From Jacaranda mimosifolia (lineage: Eukaryota > Streptophyta > Magnoliopsida > Lamiales > Bignoniaceae), in assembly GCA_018894105.1 (NCBI GenBank), contig CM032122.1, positions 20,805,674 through 20,869,673 on the forward strand: a stretch of DNA of 64,000 bases. Direction: 5' to 3'. Numbering within the stretch: the first letter of the stretch is position 1; the number at the start of each line of letters is the position of its first letter. The notes beneath the pieces are model-generated. The model had not been told where the DNA came from, did not search any database, and was given only the letters and a program-made list of their open reading frames with translations. Of the stretch, positions 36,600 to 51,958 are shown piece by piece. The position numbers and the translations under genes were made by a program.

Positions 36600-37130
36600 G
36601 CAAATCACTTCACGGTTCAAAAATTTGATGACAAAGGGAATTTCACCTTTTGGCAAGGAAGAGTGGAGGATCTCCTAATTCAACAAGGCCTAGCAGTGAC
36701 GTTGAAGGAAATGTAGGAGAAGCCGACAGATATGAAGGATTTACAGCGGGAAGATTTGAATTTGTATTGCGGACAACATTATCATTAATGTTGTGGAGAT
36801 CAATGGATTTCGGATTCTGGATGCGTAATGCATGTTTGCTCCATGGAGAATTATTTTTGATTCACTTCAATCATGGAAGACAGATAATTTGTCTTTGTAC
36901 GATGATTCTACTTTGAGAGTCATGGGTATTGGAGTGGGGAAAATCAAAATAGTTGTTGGAGCGGTTCGTACTTTAGGTGGTGTGACCTATGCCCTAAAGA
37001 CTTGAAAGAATCTAATTTCCTTGAACCAGCGGGATTCTAAAGGTTGTGAATATTCACTGAAGGTGGAGTCCTGAAAGTCACACATTAAGTTGTACATGTG
37101 CATTGGCCGGGATGAGCTAGTTGGAGCCAG
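36600..37130 (+). pseudogene. Copia gag start fused to protease-region remnant by internal deletion
   Basis: At about 36610-36715 the frame reads KFDDKGNFTFWQGRVEDLLI, the conserved start of copia Gag, and ends at a TAG inside the block. From about 36815 the sequence encodes the region after the copia protease active site (WFDSLQSWKT-like, then GIGVGKIKIVVGAVRTLGGV, TYALK) and a stop, followed by KNLISLNQRDSKG in the same frame. The Asp-Ser-Gly protease active-site triplet is not recognisable, the zinc knuckle, integrase, RT and RNase H are absent. The two parts are in different frames and separated by a deletion at about 36760-36800. Confidence 0.8.
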
Positions 37131-37949
37131 GACCTTACTAATTTGGCATGTGCAGTGGTATCTTTGAAGGCCAATGGAATTTGGTTTGCAATAGAGTCAT
37201 GAACAATTGCTGAGATGAGAAACCTCGTCAAGGTGGAGATTATTAGGATTTGACTCGGTTATCGAGAGACCAAATTTGACTAGAATTAGGACTCCTTCTT
37301 GTATTGGATTTCCTAGTTCTAGGTAAAGTAGTCAACCAATTTTCTATTATAAATAGAGGTATTTATTTGATTACTTGATAGAGAGGATACTCGTGGAACT
37401 CATGATATGATACTCATGGGGTAGTTATTGTGAGTACGAGTGGGGCAATACAAAAGGGTGGAATGAGTATTTCTTGGTAATTATGTTAGTGGTTGTACAA
37501 GGGGTTTTTTTTTGCTTAAGTTTGGGCATGTCAGATTCAAGGGTTGACTTGTACTTGTTTATCATAATTGAAGAAAGAAAACTCCCATGGAGGTAGGCGG
37601 AATTTTCCGAACCACGTAAATCTGTGTCTATTTTATTTTTCTATCTGTCGGATATTAATTTTGTCATTAAATTTGTGAGTGTGATTTATGAATTCTTAAT
37701 AAATTAAATCTCATGCCTAAATTATTTCCGTTGTGCACAAAGACTCTCATTTTAAGAAAAATGATATGGAAATATACAAAAATTTTAATTTTTGAAATCT
37801 CATCTAAAGTGCTACACCAAATGAGAATAGACCATTTTCATCGTCGAACTAAATTGGACGCACCTTCTCAAATTTATCCTCCATACATGTCGTTGATCAA
37901 TTAATTGAGTGATACTATCCTTACACTTATATATGTAAAAATAGGGTCT

Positions 37950-38062
37950 TTTTTTTTTAAAAAATTTACACAAGCACTCACATCAAAAGTTCACTAGGTT
38001 CGAACCTTGAAACTTACATATACAAGTGTGAGACAATGTCACTAAGCCAACTAGCCACTCTA
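37950..38062 (-). mobile_element. tRNA-derived SINE-like element, minus strand
   Basis: Minus-strand A box TGGCTAGTTGG (38057-38047) and B box GGTTCGAACC (38006-37997, a perfect palindrome), followed by a tail GAGTGCTTGTGTAAATTTTT. It starts about 50 bases from the oppositely oriented SINE at 38110. Confidence 0.65.
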
Positions 38063-38109
38063 CATGTGTAAAGGTTTGAATCCAAGGGACTTCAATTGTG
38101 TGTATGTAC

Positions 38110-38225
38110 TGAGTGGTCAATTGGTCAAACGGTATTGTTCTCACATTGGTGTGCGCGTGAGACTCAAGTTTGAACTCTTACTAACTCTTAATGCACGTGC
38201 GTGTAAATAAAAATATTCATTGTTT
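38110..38225 (+). mobile_element. tRNA-derived SINE-like element, plus strand
   Basis: A-box-like GTGGTCAATTGGTCAAACGG at about 38113-38132, B-box-like AAGTTTGAACTC (38166-38177), tail GCACGTGCGTGTAAATAAAA. It shares its tail type with the other SINE-like copies. Together with the copy at 37950-38062 it forms a head-to-head inverted pair. Confidence 0.55.
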
Positions 38226-40936
38226 ATTAAAAAGTGTCCTTTTTTATGAAATAAAAAAGGAAAAAAAGTGTCCTTTATACATAACTTGTTATACAATATG
38301 ATAGTACTAAGAGGATATTTGGCTAAGCTTACTTGAAGGGTATTTGGCTAAATTTATTTAAAAGATTTTATAAACTCCTACTTTTTATAAGATGTTTTTG
38401 AAACTTATAAAATATTAGATCTTTTTTTTTTCAAAATAAATTATTAAAGCGTTTGGATAAAATGAAATTTTGGAACTTATAAAGTATTAGTAATGACAGT
38501 TTTATAATTAATATGATTAAAATTTAAGGGAGTTTGTTAGGATCTTTAAAATAAATTAGAAACTCTTTACTTTTTCAAAAAATTTTTATAAGTTCTTAAC
38601 ATTTTATTTTAGAAATTTATAGCTCTTTTTTAAAAAAATATACCAAACACTTTTTCATATTTTATAAGATATTTGAAGTATCTTGTAAACTCAGTCAATG
38701 AAACGCCATCTATATCCTCAAGATTAATGTTATTTGAACAAATCATGCGAGTATTCGCTAGCTAGGTGTCTTTATTCGGATGACTTGGTAAACTCTGGTA
38801 ATCAAAACCCACAAGCAGACCCAATTTCTATGGACAAATTCTGTGTCTATGTTCCCATTGCTTTTCATTCCTTGGGCGGAAAGTGAAAGACATGTTGAGT
38901 TTTGAGTTTTGACCGCCCTCTAAAGCTTCCAATTTCCAGAAGAAGAAAATCAAGCGCAATAATTTTTAATTACAGAAGAAAATTGTATTTCAAAATTTAA
39001 TATTATATTGGTTTCCAATAATTTTTCCTATTGTGATATACTATTATAAATATTGAATTATTTAAAAAAAGTTTTATAGAGGAAATCATATAAATAAATA
39101 TATATCTATAAATCATTTCTACTTTAGGATAGAGTGAAGTACTGACAAACAATTACATAGACTACTGCATTTCATTTTGTATGTTTTTCTTAACTATATC
39201 TAATTTTCCTCTTCGAGGATCTTATTAATTTCAATGTAATCATTAATTAGCATATATCCACCCTAATTATGTTCTTATTTCATGCTATAAATGTTAAAAT
39301 TCAAAATCAATGAGATTTTTTATGAAATTTAATTTTTCAATAAAAACTCCAATATGTGAGAATGGTTAACAAAATAAAAAATACCCAAAAAAATTTTAGA
39401 TTTGAGAATTAAATTAAAAGTGGTTGAATTTTGATAAAGCGCCCCTTTTTTTTTTTTATATATAACAATACAACGCTAATCTCACCGAAAATAAAGTTTT
39501 GGATTAGAGTTAAAGAAAAGTAAAAAAGTTTGTGTAGATTTATATTATTACTGTAAAAGTTAGTAGTTGGGAGTTATTAGTGTCACGTTATTATAAAATT
39601 AAAACAAAATGATACAAATTTACAAAATAAATTCCCGTAAAGCATTTCAAAAAGAAAAGTTTTATAAGTTTAGAATATAAAGGATATTTAATATCTTTAG
39701 CACATTCGTAAGTGTATAGGTGGTATTTGTATTTAAAGCCTATAACAAACAATTTTTTCCCATAAAATTATGAAAGTAAGATTAAAGTCTTATATTTGGT
39801 CCAACTCTGATAAATTAATGGCAACCTCGTTTAGAGTTTAGTCACTTAAGCTATCGAAAAGAGAGACATTTAATATTCAATATCTTTGACAGTAAGTTAT
39901 CATCTTTTCTCAAATTTATTAGGATTTAGGGGTAAAAAGACATTTTCGATGAGTTAACTTGCTTCCAAAATGTTTTTCAACTAAAGTTGATATCATTTTT
40001 CTTCAAGTCTAACTAGCTTAAGTAAAAATTTGATAAATAAAAATTCTATATTTAGTCATGTGTATAAATAAAAAAATATTCATGCAAAAATACTTGGTTG
40101 GTCTTGCAATGCAGGTAGTCATTAGTTAAAAAAATATCTAAAAATTTAGAACAAATAAATAGGCAGAATAAGAAAAAAATATATATATACAAAAAATCTA
40201 GCTAATTCCATGTTTGGCAAATGGCAACCCCACAATCCGCATTGAGAAGAACTTCCCCTGCGGCCGTCTAATCTATGTTATTAATTACCCTCAGGGCCCA
40301 GGTCCCTAATGCCAGCAACTCAAATTTGTTGTTCTATTATCATTCCACCAAAAAGACAATTCACCCTTCAATTCTTCTTCAAGCACCCCCCAACCAAATC
40401 ACACTGGAATGATTTATTGCATTTTGGTATTTTATTTTATATATCACAAGAAAAGAAGGAGTTTAAGGGAATTTAGTTGAGAATTGAGATGAATTATATC
40501 ATTATTATTACTATTATTATTTAAGCTGTTCTAAATTTTTATGAGCTTTAAAAATCATAAAAATTGTATCTTAGCTTGATTTGATTGTTAATAAATTGAA
40601 TTTATATGAGTTATAATTGAGTTGAATATGAATATAATAAAATAGGTTAATATTTTTATACATAATTTATTATTATTATTTTTTACTAATAAAGTTGAGT
40701 TCGAGTAGCATTTTAAATTTTATTATACCAAAAAATATGTTAACTTTGATATATTATGTTCAACTAATTGAATTAAATGAGTTTTTTAATTATGAGTTTG
40801 TAATTGAATATGAAATGAATTTGCTTTATTTTTTTTAAAAAAGAAAAAAAAACAAGATAAGGAAAATATAATTTTTGGCAACACTCGTTTAATTACTGTT
40901 AGTTTGGTGATTCCAAATTTATTTTTAAATCTCTAA
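38226..40936. other. AT-rich intergenic DNA, no gene
   Basis: No coding similarity. A repeat-like block at about 38310-38700 begins GGATATTTGGCTAAG and ends ACCAAACACTTTTTC, with an internally duplicated GTATTTGGCTAAA, which may be a decayed MITE. A GC-richer piece at 40200-40420 (CCCCTGCGGCCGTC, GGGCCCAGGTCCC) has no open frame that I recognise. Confidence 0.5.
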
Positions 40937-41807
40937 GGGCTAGTTTGGTTGAGATGATAAGGTCGGATAAAGTGTTTTTATCCCATCTTATCATTTGTTT
41001 TGTTGGAGTGATAATAAACACTTAGGCTCGCACAAATACTAAAAGCCCGTGCTTATATGTGTGATTCCCATGATAAATTAGCCCGCCGCTCCCCATGGGA
41101 TTATTTATCCATAGGTCTACTTCTTGTGTCGAAATTATCTATTTACCATTTAATTTTTAAAATTATGGATTTTATATTTAAGTAAGGAACAAAAAGATAA
41201 TTTACTAGATGTAATCCAGATGTTTTAATGTTGAACCAAGCACAACAACCAAAAATCATGTTGTCCCATATAAAAATAATCATGCAAACCAAACAATAGC
41301 GCAATGATAAACAATCTCGCAAATTATCACATGATAAATAATCAAGAAATAACTTAAAAATCGAACCAAACTAGCCATGTTGTATGATAAGGTGCTATAA
41401 AGTGTTTTTATCCCATCTTATCATTCGTTTGTTTGGAGTGATAATAAACACTCAGGCCCGCATGAATACCAAAAGGCCGTACTTATATGTGCAATTCTCA
41501 TGATAAATTAACCTATCACCCCTCGTGGGATTATTTATCCATTGATCTACTCCTTGTGTTGAAATTATCTATTTACTCTTTAATTTTTGAAATTATGAAT
41601 TTTATACTTGAGTAAGGGATAAAAAGATAATTTACTATATATAATCAAGATGTTTTAATGTTAAACCAAACACAATAACCAACAATTATGTGGACCCACA
41701 TAAAAATAATCATGCAAACCAAACTATAGTACAATGATAAATAATCAGACAAATTATCACATGATAAATAATCACGAGATAACTTAAAAATCGAACCAAA
41801 CTAGCCC
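40937..41807. mobile_element. Tandem-duplicated Tourist-like MITE (TSD TAA)
   Basis: Outer ends GGGCTAGTTTGGTT and AACCAAACTAGCCC are perfect inverted repeats, flanked by TAA on both sides (40934-40936 and 41808-41810), the 3-bp duplication of PIF/Harbinger-type MITEs. Inside are two collinear head-to-tail copies, 40937-41376 and about 41377-41807, each reading ATGATAAGGT...GTGTTTTTATCCCATCTTAT... and ending ATCGAACCAAACTAGCC. At the junction the first copy's right end is followed by ATGTTGTATGATAAGG, so the inner left terminus is lost or overlapped. No transposase. Confidence 0.85.
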
Positions 41808-41810
41808 TAA

Positions 41811-42331
41811 GGATCTAACATGATGTGTGAGGATATTTAACAGTGGAAATAAAAATGAATTTTGAGTCTACTATGTGTTTCAATGTGGTTTGAAAAATTA
41901 AATTAGAAATAATAAAATTTTATACAAATTATAAAGTTCTTGGCTAGTTAAAAGTAAATAAACTAATTATTGCAATCATTTTTAGTATAAATAAACTAAA
42001 TATAATAATGATTTACAAAATCGATTCTAGTAAATTGAGTTTTTCAAAACTAGACTAAGAATAAATAATAATTAAAATTACAAATTATAAAGCTACAAAA
42101 CAATGATTTTCTTCCATATATTTTAATATTAAAATAAAACATATTTTTTCAAATACCAAAAATTTCCTCTAGCTGACCCCGCGTTTTCTCCTCTCTCCTA
42201 ACGCAACCCCCCGCCTGCTCTTACCATGCTCTTCTCCCCATCCTTCTCCGGCACCGCCAACCACCACTACTGACGGCGGCTCAGCCAAAATACCCTCCAC
42301 TTCCTTCTCAGAGAACTTCTAACTTATCGAA
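41811..42331 (+). promoter_or_regulatory. Upstream region and 5' leader of the CPK gene
   Basis: AT-rich to about 42165, then an abrupt change to a C/T-rich stretch (GTTTTCTCCTCTCTCC and on), typical of a plant 5' untranslated leader. A possible TATA region (CATATATTTTAAT) lies at about 42115. The MITE at 40937-41807 ends about 520 bases before the start codon, so it lies inside or next to the promoter. An upstream start codon at 42226 is listed separately. Confidence 0.5.
42226..42273 (+). promoter_or_regulatory. Upstream ORF (15 codons) in the CPK leader
   Basis: ATG at 42226 in context ACCATGC and TGA at 42271-42273, ending 58 bases before the main ATG. If the transcript starts upstream of 42226, this short frame would be met first by scanning ribosomes. 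No conserved peptide is known to me. Confidence 0.4.
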
Positions 42332-46922
<4,591 letters not shown>

Positions 46923-47560
46923 AGGTTCAACCACTTTATATCGTCCATGTTCACTTCATTCTTTATTTCTAGCTGAAGCCAGTGTCTGTGGTCGGAAACA
47001 ATGCCGGTTATTTCTTGAAGTAAAGGAGCTTCAAGAAAGAGGTGCGCTTTATGCAATATTCTTGGCTCACAACTTTACAATGGTGGGAATCGGTTGCAAT
47101 TAGTTGAATCAGGAAAGGGCTTTTGGAGGGTGATTTGAATGTTAGTATTTTGTTTATAGGTTGTGTAGAAGGCTTATGTGATAGGTAGAGTGGTGTTAAA
47201 GTTTGTGTTGCATCCTCTTTGTATATTTTGTAATATCTGTATTTCATATTCTGTTGTGTGTATGTCCCTTGTTAATCCAGCAGTTATGGGCGCAACAGAA
47301 ACTGTGATTTGGAAATGCGAAATTATGGAAAGATCCATTTATTCATATCCTGAAAATCACTGCATAGACTCTGAATTTAGTCTGTATATCATAATTGATG
47401 CGACTGAACCGAATTGACTCCGAACTCAAAGTTAATGGATTCTTTCATTTATTGAAAAAGAAGTTTTTCAACCCGGTATCACTTGAAGAGAGCAACGCCT
47501 TTTCCCCCCCTTTTCTTTTTTATTACATTTTATTTAATTAGATTATGAGAAAAAAGAAAA

Positions 47561-47591
<31 letters not shown>

Positions 47592-47671
47592 TAAATATAA
47601 TTACTCACGGTTGTATGGTGACGGATTAGATGTTTTATTTGAATTGATATTATATTGGTAATGTTTGGTAA
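46923..47671 (+). other. 3' flank of the CPK gene
   Basis: Non-coding. The 3' untranslated region probably ends near 47220-47270 (TGTATATTTTGTAATATCTG, T-rich). An A run and (AT)14 tract lie at about 47552-47592. The MULE target duplication begins at 47672, only 750 bases from the kinase stop codon. Confidence 0.5.
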
Positions 47672-47680
47672 CAAATTTTA

Positions 47681-49172
47681 GGCGTTTTTATAAAAAAATA
47701 GCAAAAAAAAAAAAATTACAAAAATACAGCACTATTCAAAAGATTTATAATTTTATAGTAAGTTGTAGTATGTGACTGCAACTTTCAACAGTATTCATAA
47801 TTTTTTATTCTAATTTTTTTTATTTTTTTGTGTATAAATTCTTTTAGGGCTTGTTCTCCTATATTTTGAAAAAATATTTTTCAGCCCCCAAAATATTTCA
47901 AAATGCATGCACATTTTCCAATATTTTTCCCAAAATACTCTAATTTTTGACCCCAAAAATTCTCTCATAATTCACCCAAAAAGCCCTACACCCTAAAAAG
48001 CACACCTATCCTCTCATTTTCTCACTCCATCTTTCACATCAACCATTCATTACTTCACTTATATTTACATATATACACACACATATATATATTTTACATA
48101 TATGAAAATATTAAAATTTTGCTATTTAAAAAATTCTAAAACTTATGTTTACCGAAAAAATATTTAATGTAAATAATTAATTAAAAATATTAAATACCTT
48201 ATTAATTTTTAAAAAAAATTATTCTAATTTTTTTTTTCAAAAGAAATGTTAGTTTAATAGTAATAAAAACCTTTATTTCATTTTCATTTCATTTTATATG
48301 ACTCAGGTAATCATTTCTCCTTCTCCTCCTCCTCTCTTCTTCCTTTTTTTTTTTTTTTTCCTTTTCTATGTAACTTTGGCCGGCCGGCCGCACCAGCTTG
48401 GTGCTGGCCAGCTGTCGGTCAGATCTGGCTGCCGGTCCAGCGACCAGCGGCCAGATCTGAAATTTTTTTTTTAATTAGAAAAATAAATAAATAAAATGAT
48501 TATTTGGGTTATTGTTTCAGGTTTGAAGGGTGTATACTTGTGTATTATTTCGCTTGATTGAGGTAAGTTTTTTAATTATGCTAAAATTTAATTATGTTTT
48601 AGTTATGTTCATTATGTTTTGGTTAATTATCTCCATTAATTAAAGTTTGATTTATGTTTTAGTTATATGAAATATGTATTATATAATTTGTCTCAATTAG
48701 TTAAAATTTATTTATTTTTTAGTTAAAATTTGATTTATGTTTTAGTTTTATGAATTATATTTTATATAATTTGTCTCAATTAGGTAAAACTTAATCATGT
48801 TTTAGTTAAAATTTGATTTACATGTTGGTTAAACTCAAATAATAATTTATTATTTTTGGTATAATAATTTGATTTATTATAAATAATGATTTATGTATTA
48901 GTTGAAATTTGGATTACATTTTATGTTAGTTTTATATGTTGTTATATTTGTTAGAGTTATGTTTTTATTTGAATTACAAATTTTGTTAGAATTATTATTG
49001 AGTTAAATTTTGTGGTACTACATATTGAATTGTATTAAAATTTAAATTTTCATTCAGTTTGTGAAATTATGATTTATTAATAAATATGTGCGCTTGTAAC
49101 ATGTGCCTAATGATGCAGGCTATCTTGACTTGGTGGAAATATTTTGTCAGTGCTAATTTTAGTGAAGCATTA
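47681..49172 (+). repeat. Left terminal inverted repeat of the MULE
   Basis: About 1,490 bases matching 55187-56704 inverted. From the outside: an AT-rich 166-base segment, AGGGCTTGTTCTCC (47847), GCATGCACAT, a CTCCTC/poly-T tract, a GC island with GGCCGGCCGGCCGC (about 48380-48462), then AT-rich sequence to TATCTTGACTTGGTGGAAAT (about 49130-49150). Arms differ mainly in simple-repeat lengths and in the GC island. Confidence 0.9.
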
Positions 49173-49327
49173 ATATACCAATAAATATCTTAACTTGGTG
49201 GAAAAAATTAGTTTTAGTTAATGATTCCAATCCTCAATTTGTTTGTCATTCACATTAATATACCAATAAATATTTTGGATGTACCTAATCATATATATAT
49301 ATATTTTTTTCCAGCAAATATTTCAGG

Positions 49328-51701
49328 ATGGATATAAGAGATATATATGGTCCACATGATCCCAGTGTCTTATACATGCAAGATGGCCATCGATCAGAGA
49401 GTGTATTAGCTGGAGATATAGATGATACTTTACTTGTTAGACGAGGAGATAGAAGATTTTGGAGAATTATAGGACGCCAAGCTCTACACCATCGTGTATT
49501 ATCTTTATTAAATGATGGGATTCTATGGTGTCTACAGTTGTAGAAATATTGAGACTGATGTTCATGTGATTACAGCTCTGGTCGAGAGGTGGCGCTCAGA
49601 GACTCACACATTTCATTTACGTGTAGGAGAGGCTACAGTTACGTTGCAAGACATAGCAATTATTTGGGCATTACCGATAGACGGTATTGCTGTTACTGGT
49701 ATAGACTATGTTCGCAACCTCACGCAGTGGCAAGATTATTGTCATCGTTATCTCGGATTCATTCCGGAAGAGCGAGACCTTAGGGGGTCACAACTTCATC
49801 TTACTGCTCTTACAGACCATGTCCATAATAATAGAATTACGGATCATAGCACAGTTTTGGAGGTCCAACAATACGCACGTGTTTGTGCGTTGATACTTCT
49901 TGGAGGTCTTATGTGCCCAAGCTCATCAGGTTCTGCAATATCATTGATTTACTTACAGCATATGGAGCAAATCTATGAAGTCCGTAACTTTAGTTGGGGT
50001 AGCGCAGTTTTATCGTTCATGTATCGTGAGCTTTGCACTGCATCACGTAGAGGAAGATCAAATATTGGTGGAGCAATGCAGTTGTTATTGGTGAAGTAGT
50101 ATTATTTTGCCTTTATGTTAATTCTAGCAATTAGGTACGATGCCTAAAAAATTGTTAATTGTAGATTTGGGCATGGTCACACATTACAACATTGACACCT
50201 ATAAGATTAACTTCTCGTGTCAATGACAATGAAGCTCCAGTAGTAGTTGATGGACTGCCAATTCCTCCATATGGTACTCGGTAAGATAATATATGTTAAA
50301 GTTTATTAACATTTTCATGCAACTGTTTTCTGTGTATATGGATAATATAAATTGTTATATTAATATCAATTGAATGGATTTTTAGGTAGTGGCATTATAA
50401 TTCTTTCACGCAAACAGCAAGTCACTCTGTACGAATCATAAGAGATATGCTTGATAGAATGTCGGCAAATGAGGTAAAAAATTGTATAATAATAATACTT
50501 TTTACATCAAATATTCTGATAAGTTATTTATCTATATAAATATGGCTCAATACATTTATATGCAGTTTATATGGCAACCATACGACCCGATCTAAGACAT
50601 TCAAACCTTGCCAGTCCAGTGTGCCCTGAGGCTTTGGACAGCATCGTGTCCATTAATCAACTTTGCTATAATTGAGATGCATAATCCAGAACGAGTGCTA
50701 AGGCAATTTGAGATGCGACAACATATTCCTCCACCACCGGCTGAGAGAGGTTCAATATTACATGACGTATCACGTAAAGGTCATCCTGGATAAGATTGGT
50801 CCATTTATCACATGGATTATATCGGTCAATGGGGTAACAGAGAGCAGCTTATTGTGCATGGACCTCCTATTGTCGGATCAATCACTATGGAAAATGGATA
50901 CATGTTATGGTATGATCGAATTACACGTCGAATAATAGGTCCATCATATGAGAACACACGAACGGGGTACCATCTAGAGGATCCACGCGCTTGGCAACAT
51001 GTGGTATGTATAGTAATAATGCAATACATCCTTCATTTATTTAAATGATATTTAACATTATGACACATTTATATTTTTTCCAGACAGATCAAATGCACAA
51101 TTTGATTATCAGTTGTGATTCTGTTGCCCATGATTATGAGGTTATGGACTTCATTCAGATGAGGAATGATCATCGATTAATTGCTGATAACGTTCATCAG
51201 TTGGCATCTAGACAACGCTTTCCCAGCCAAGTCCCTTAACAACAAGAAGTCAGTGGTAGTACACATAAGAGAAGGAGGAGACGCAACATTAGATCCAACA
51301 ACACGACTGATGATGATGCTCATTCTTTTAGGTCAGATGGTGTTAGTGATGTGGGAGGTCCTGTTAATAGGCTGCATAACTTGTTTGCCGACGGCTACGA
51401 ATGTCAACCACCAGGAGATCCAAAATTAACACCTATACCACCATATATGTCGGCAAGCAGACAATCAGTATCCGGACTAGTAGATACTAATCTTGGTCTA
51501 GGATGGGGATCAACGGAGTTTGATTATTCATCACCAGCACGCCACTCATTTCATATCTCGCCATTACCTTTTCTAGATAGTACGGAGTATCGTGATCACC
51601 ACGAGGTTGGTCCAAGCCATCATCAGTCACATGATGAAAGGCCACGAAGACCACGAAGGCATCGACAACGACGAGCTTGTGGCACTGGAGGACATTATTA
51701 G
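49328..51701 (+). pseudogene. MAIN/MAIL-like plant mobile domain gene carried by the MULE (broken)
   Basis: Starts MDIRDIYGPHDPSVLYMQDG; the PMD core follows: ITALVERWRSETHTFHLRVG, VTLQDIAIIWALPIDGIAVT, VCALILLGGLMCPSSS, FSWGSAVLSFMYRELCTASR, then IWAWSHITTLTPIRL after an intron (GT 50091, AG 50164). These words are typical of the MAIN-LIKE / 'phosphatase 7 long form homolog' family; MAIN and MAIL1 in Arabidopsis act with PP7L in gene silencing and genome stability. Lesions: a one-base shift near 49512 (exon 1), a stop around the second intron acceptor (50386), TAA near 50594, TAA near 50791, and TAA at 51237 before the basic, charged tail (KRRRRRN; RRPRRHRQRR). It belongs to the MULE, not to the host gene set. 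Confidence 0.85.
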
Positions 51702-51958
51702 GACTACCTTTTAGAATATTGTGTATCAATATCATTGGTTCATAAAATACAAATTGTAAACTTGTATTTCGATACTTTGAATCAGGATCAGGATAACGAC
51801 TGCAAATATTGGTTCCACATTACCAGTAACAAAGAACACAAAAAAAATTACAATTGATGCGTATAATAATAAGTAATAAAGAAGACACATAAATTACAAA
51901 GACAACATACAAAAATTGGTTCATATATTTTACTTACAACTTACTAACTACAAAAAAG

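Larger units (their letters stand above)
36025..37743 (+). mobile_element. Ty1/copia deletion derivative with two LTRs (1,719 bp)
   Basis: 5' LTR 36025-36528 (TGTTAGGATTTG...CCAACA), primer site TGGTATCAGAGC at 36532-36543, polypurine tract AAGGTGGAGA just before the 3' LTR, 3' LTR 37241-37743 (TATTAGGATTTG...AAAGA). The element is flanked by a perfect 5-bp duplication CTCTC (36020-36024 and 37744-37748). The LTRs are 504 and 503 bases and differ at only a small number of sites. The internal part is about 0.7 kb and keeps pieces of gag and of the protease region only, so most of pol is deleted. It cannot move on its own but has all cis signals. Confidence 0.92.

Noticed and set aside
36650..36916. 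88-codon plus-strand frame MARKSGGSPN as a small gene
   Set aside because: It is an alternative frame over the copia gag remnant; the real gag frame is shifted relative to it.
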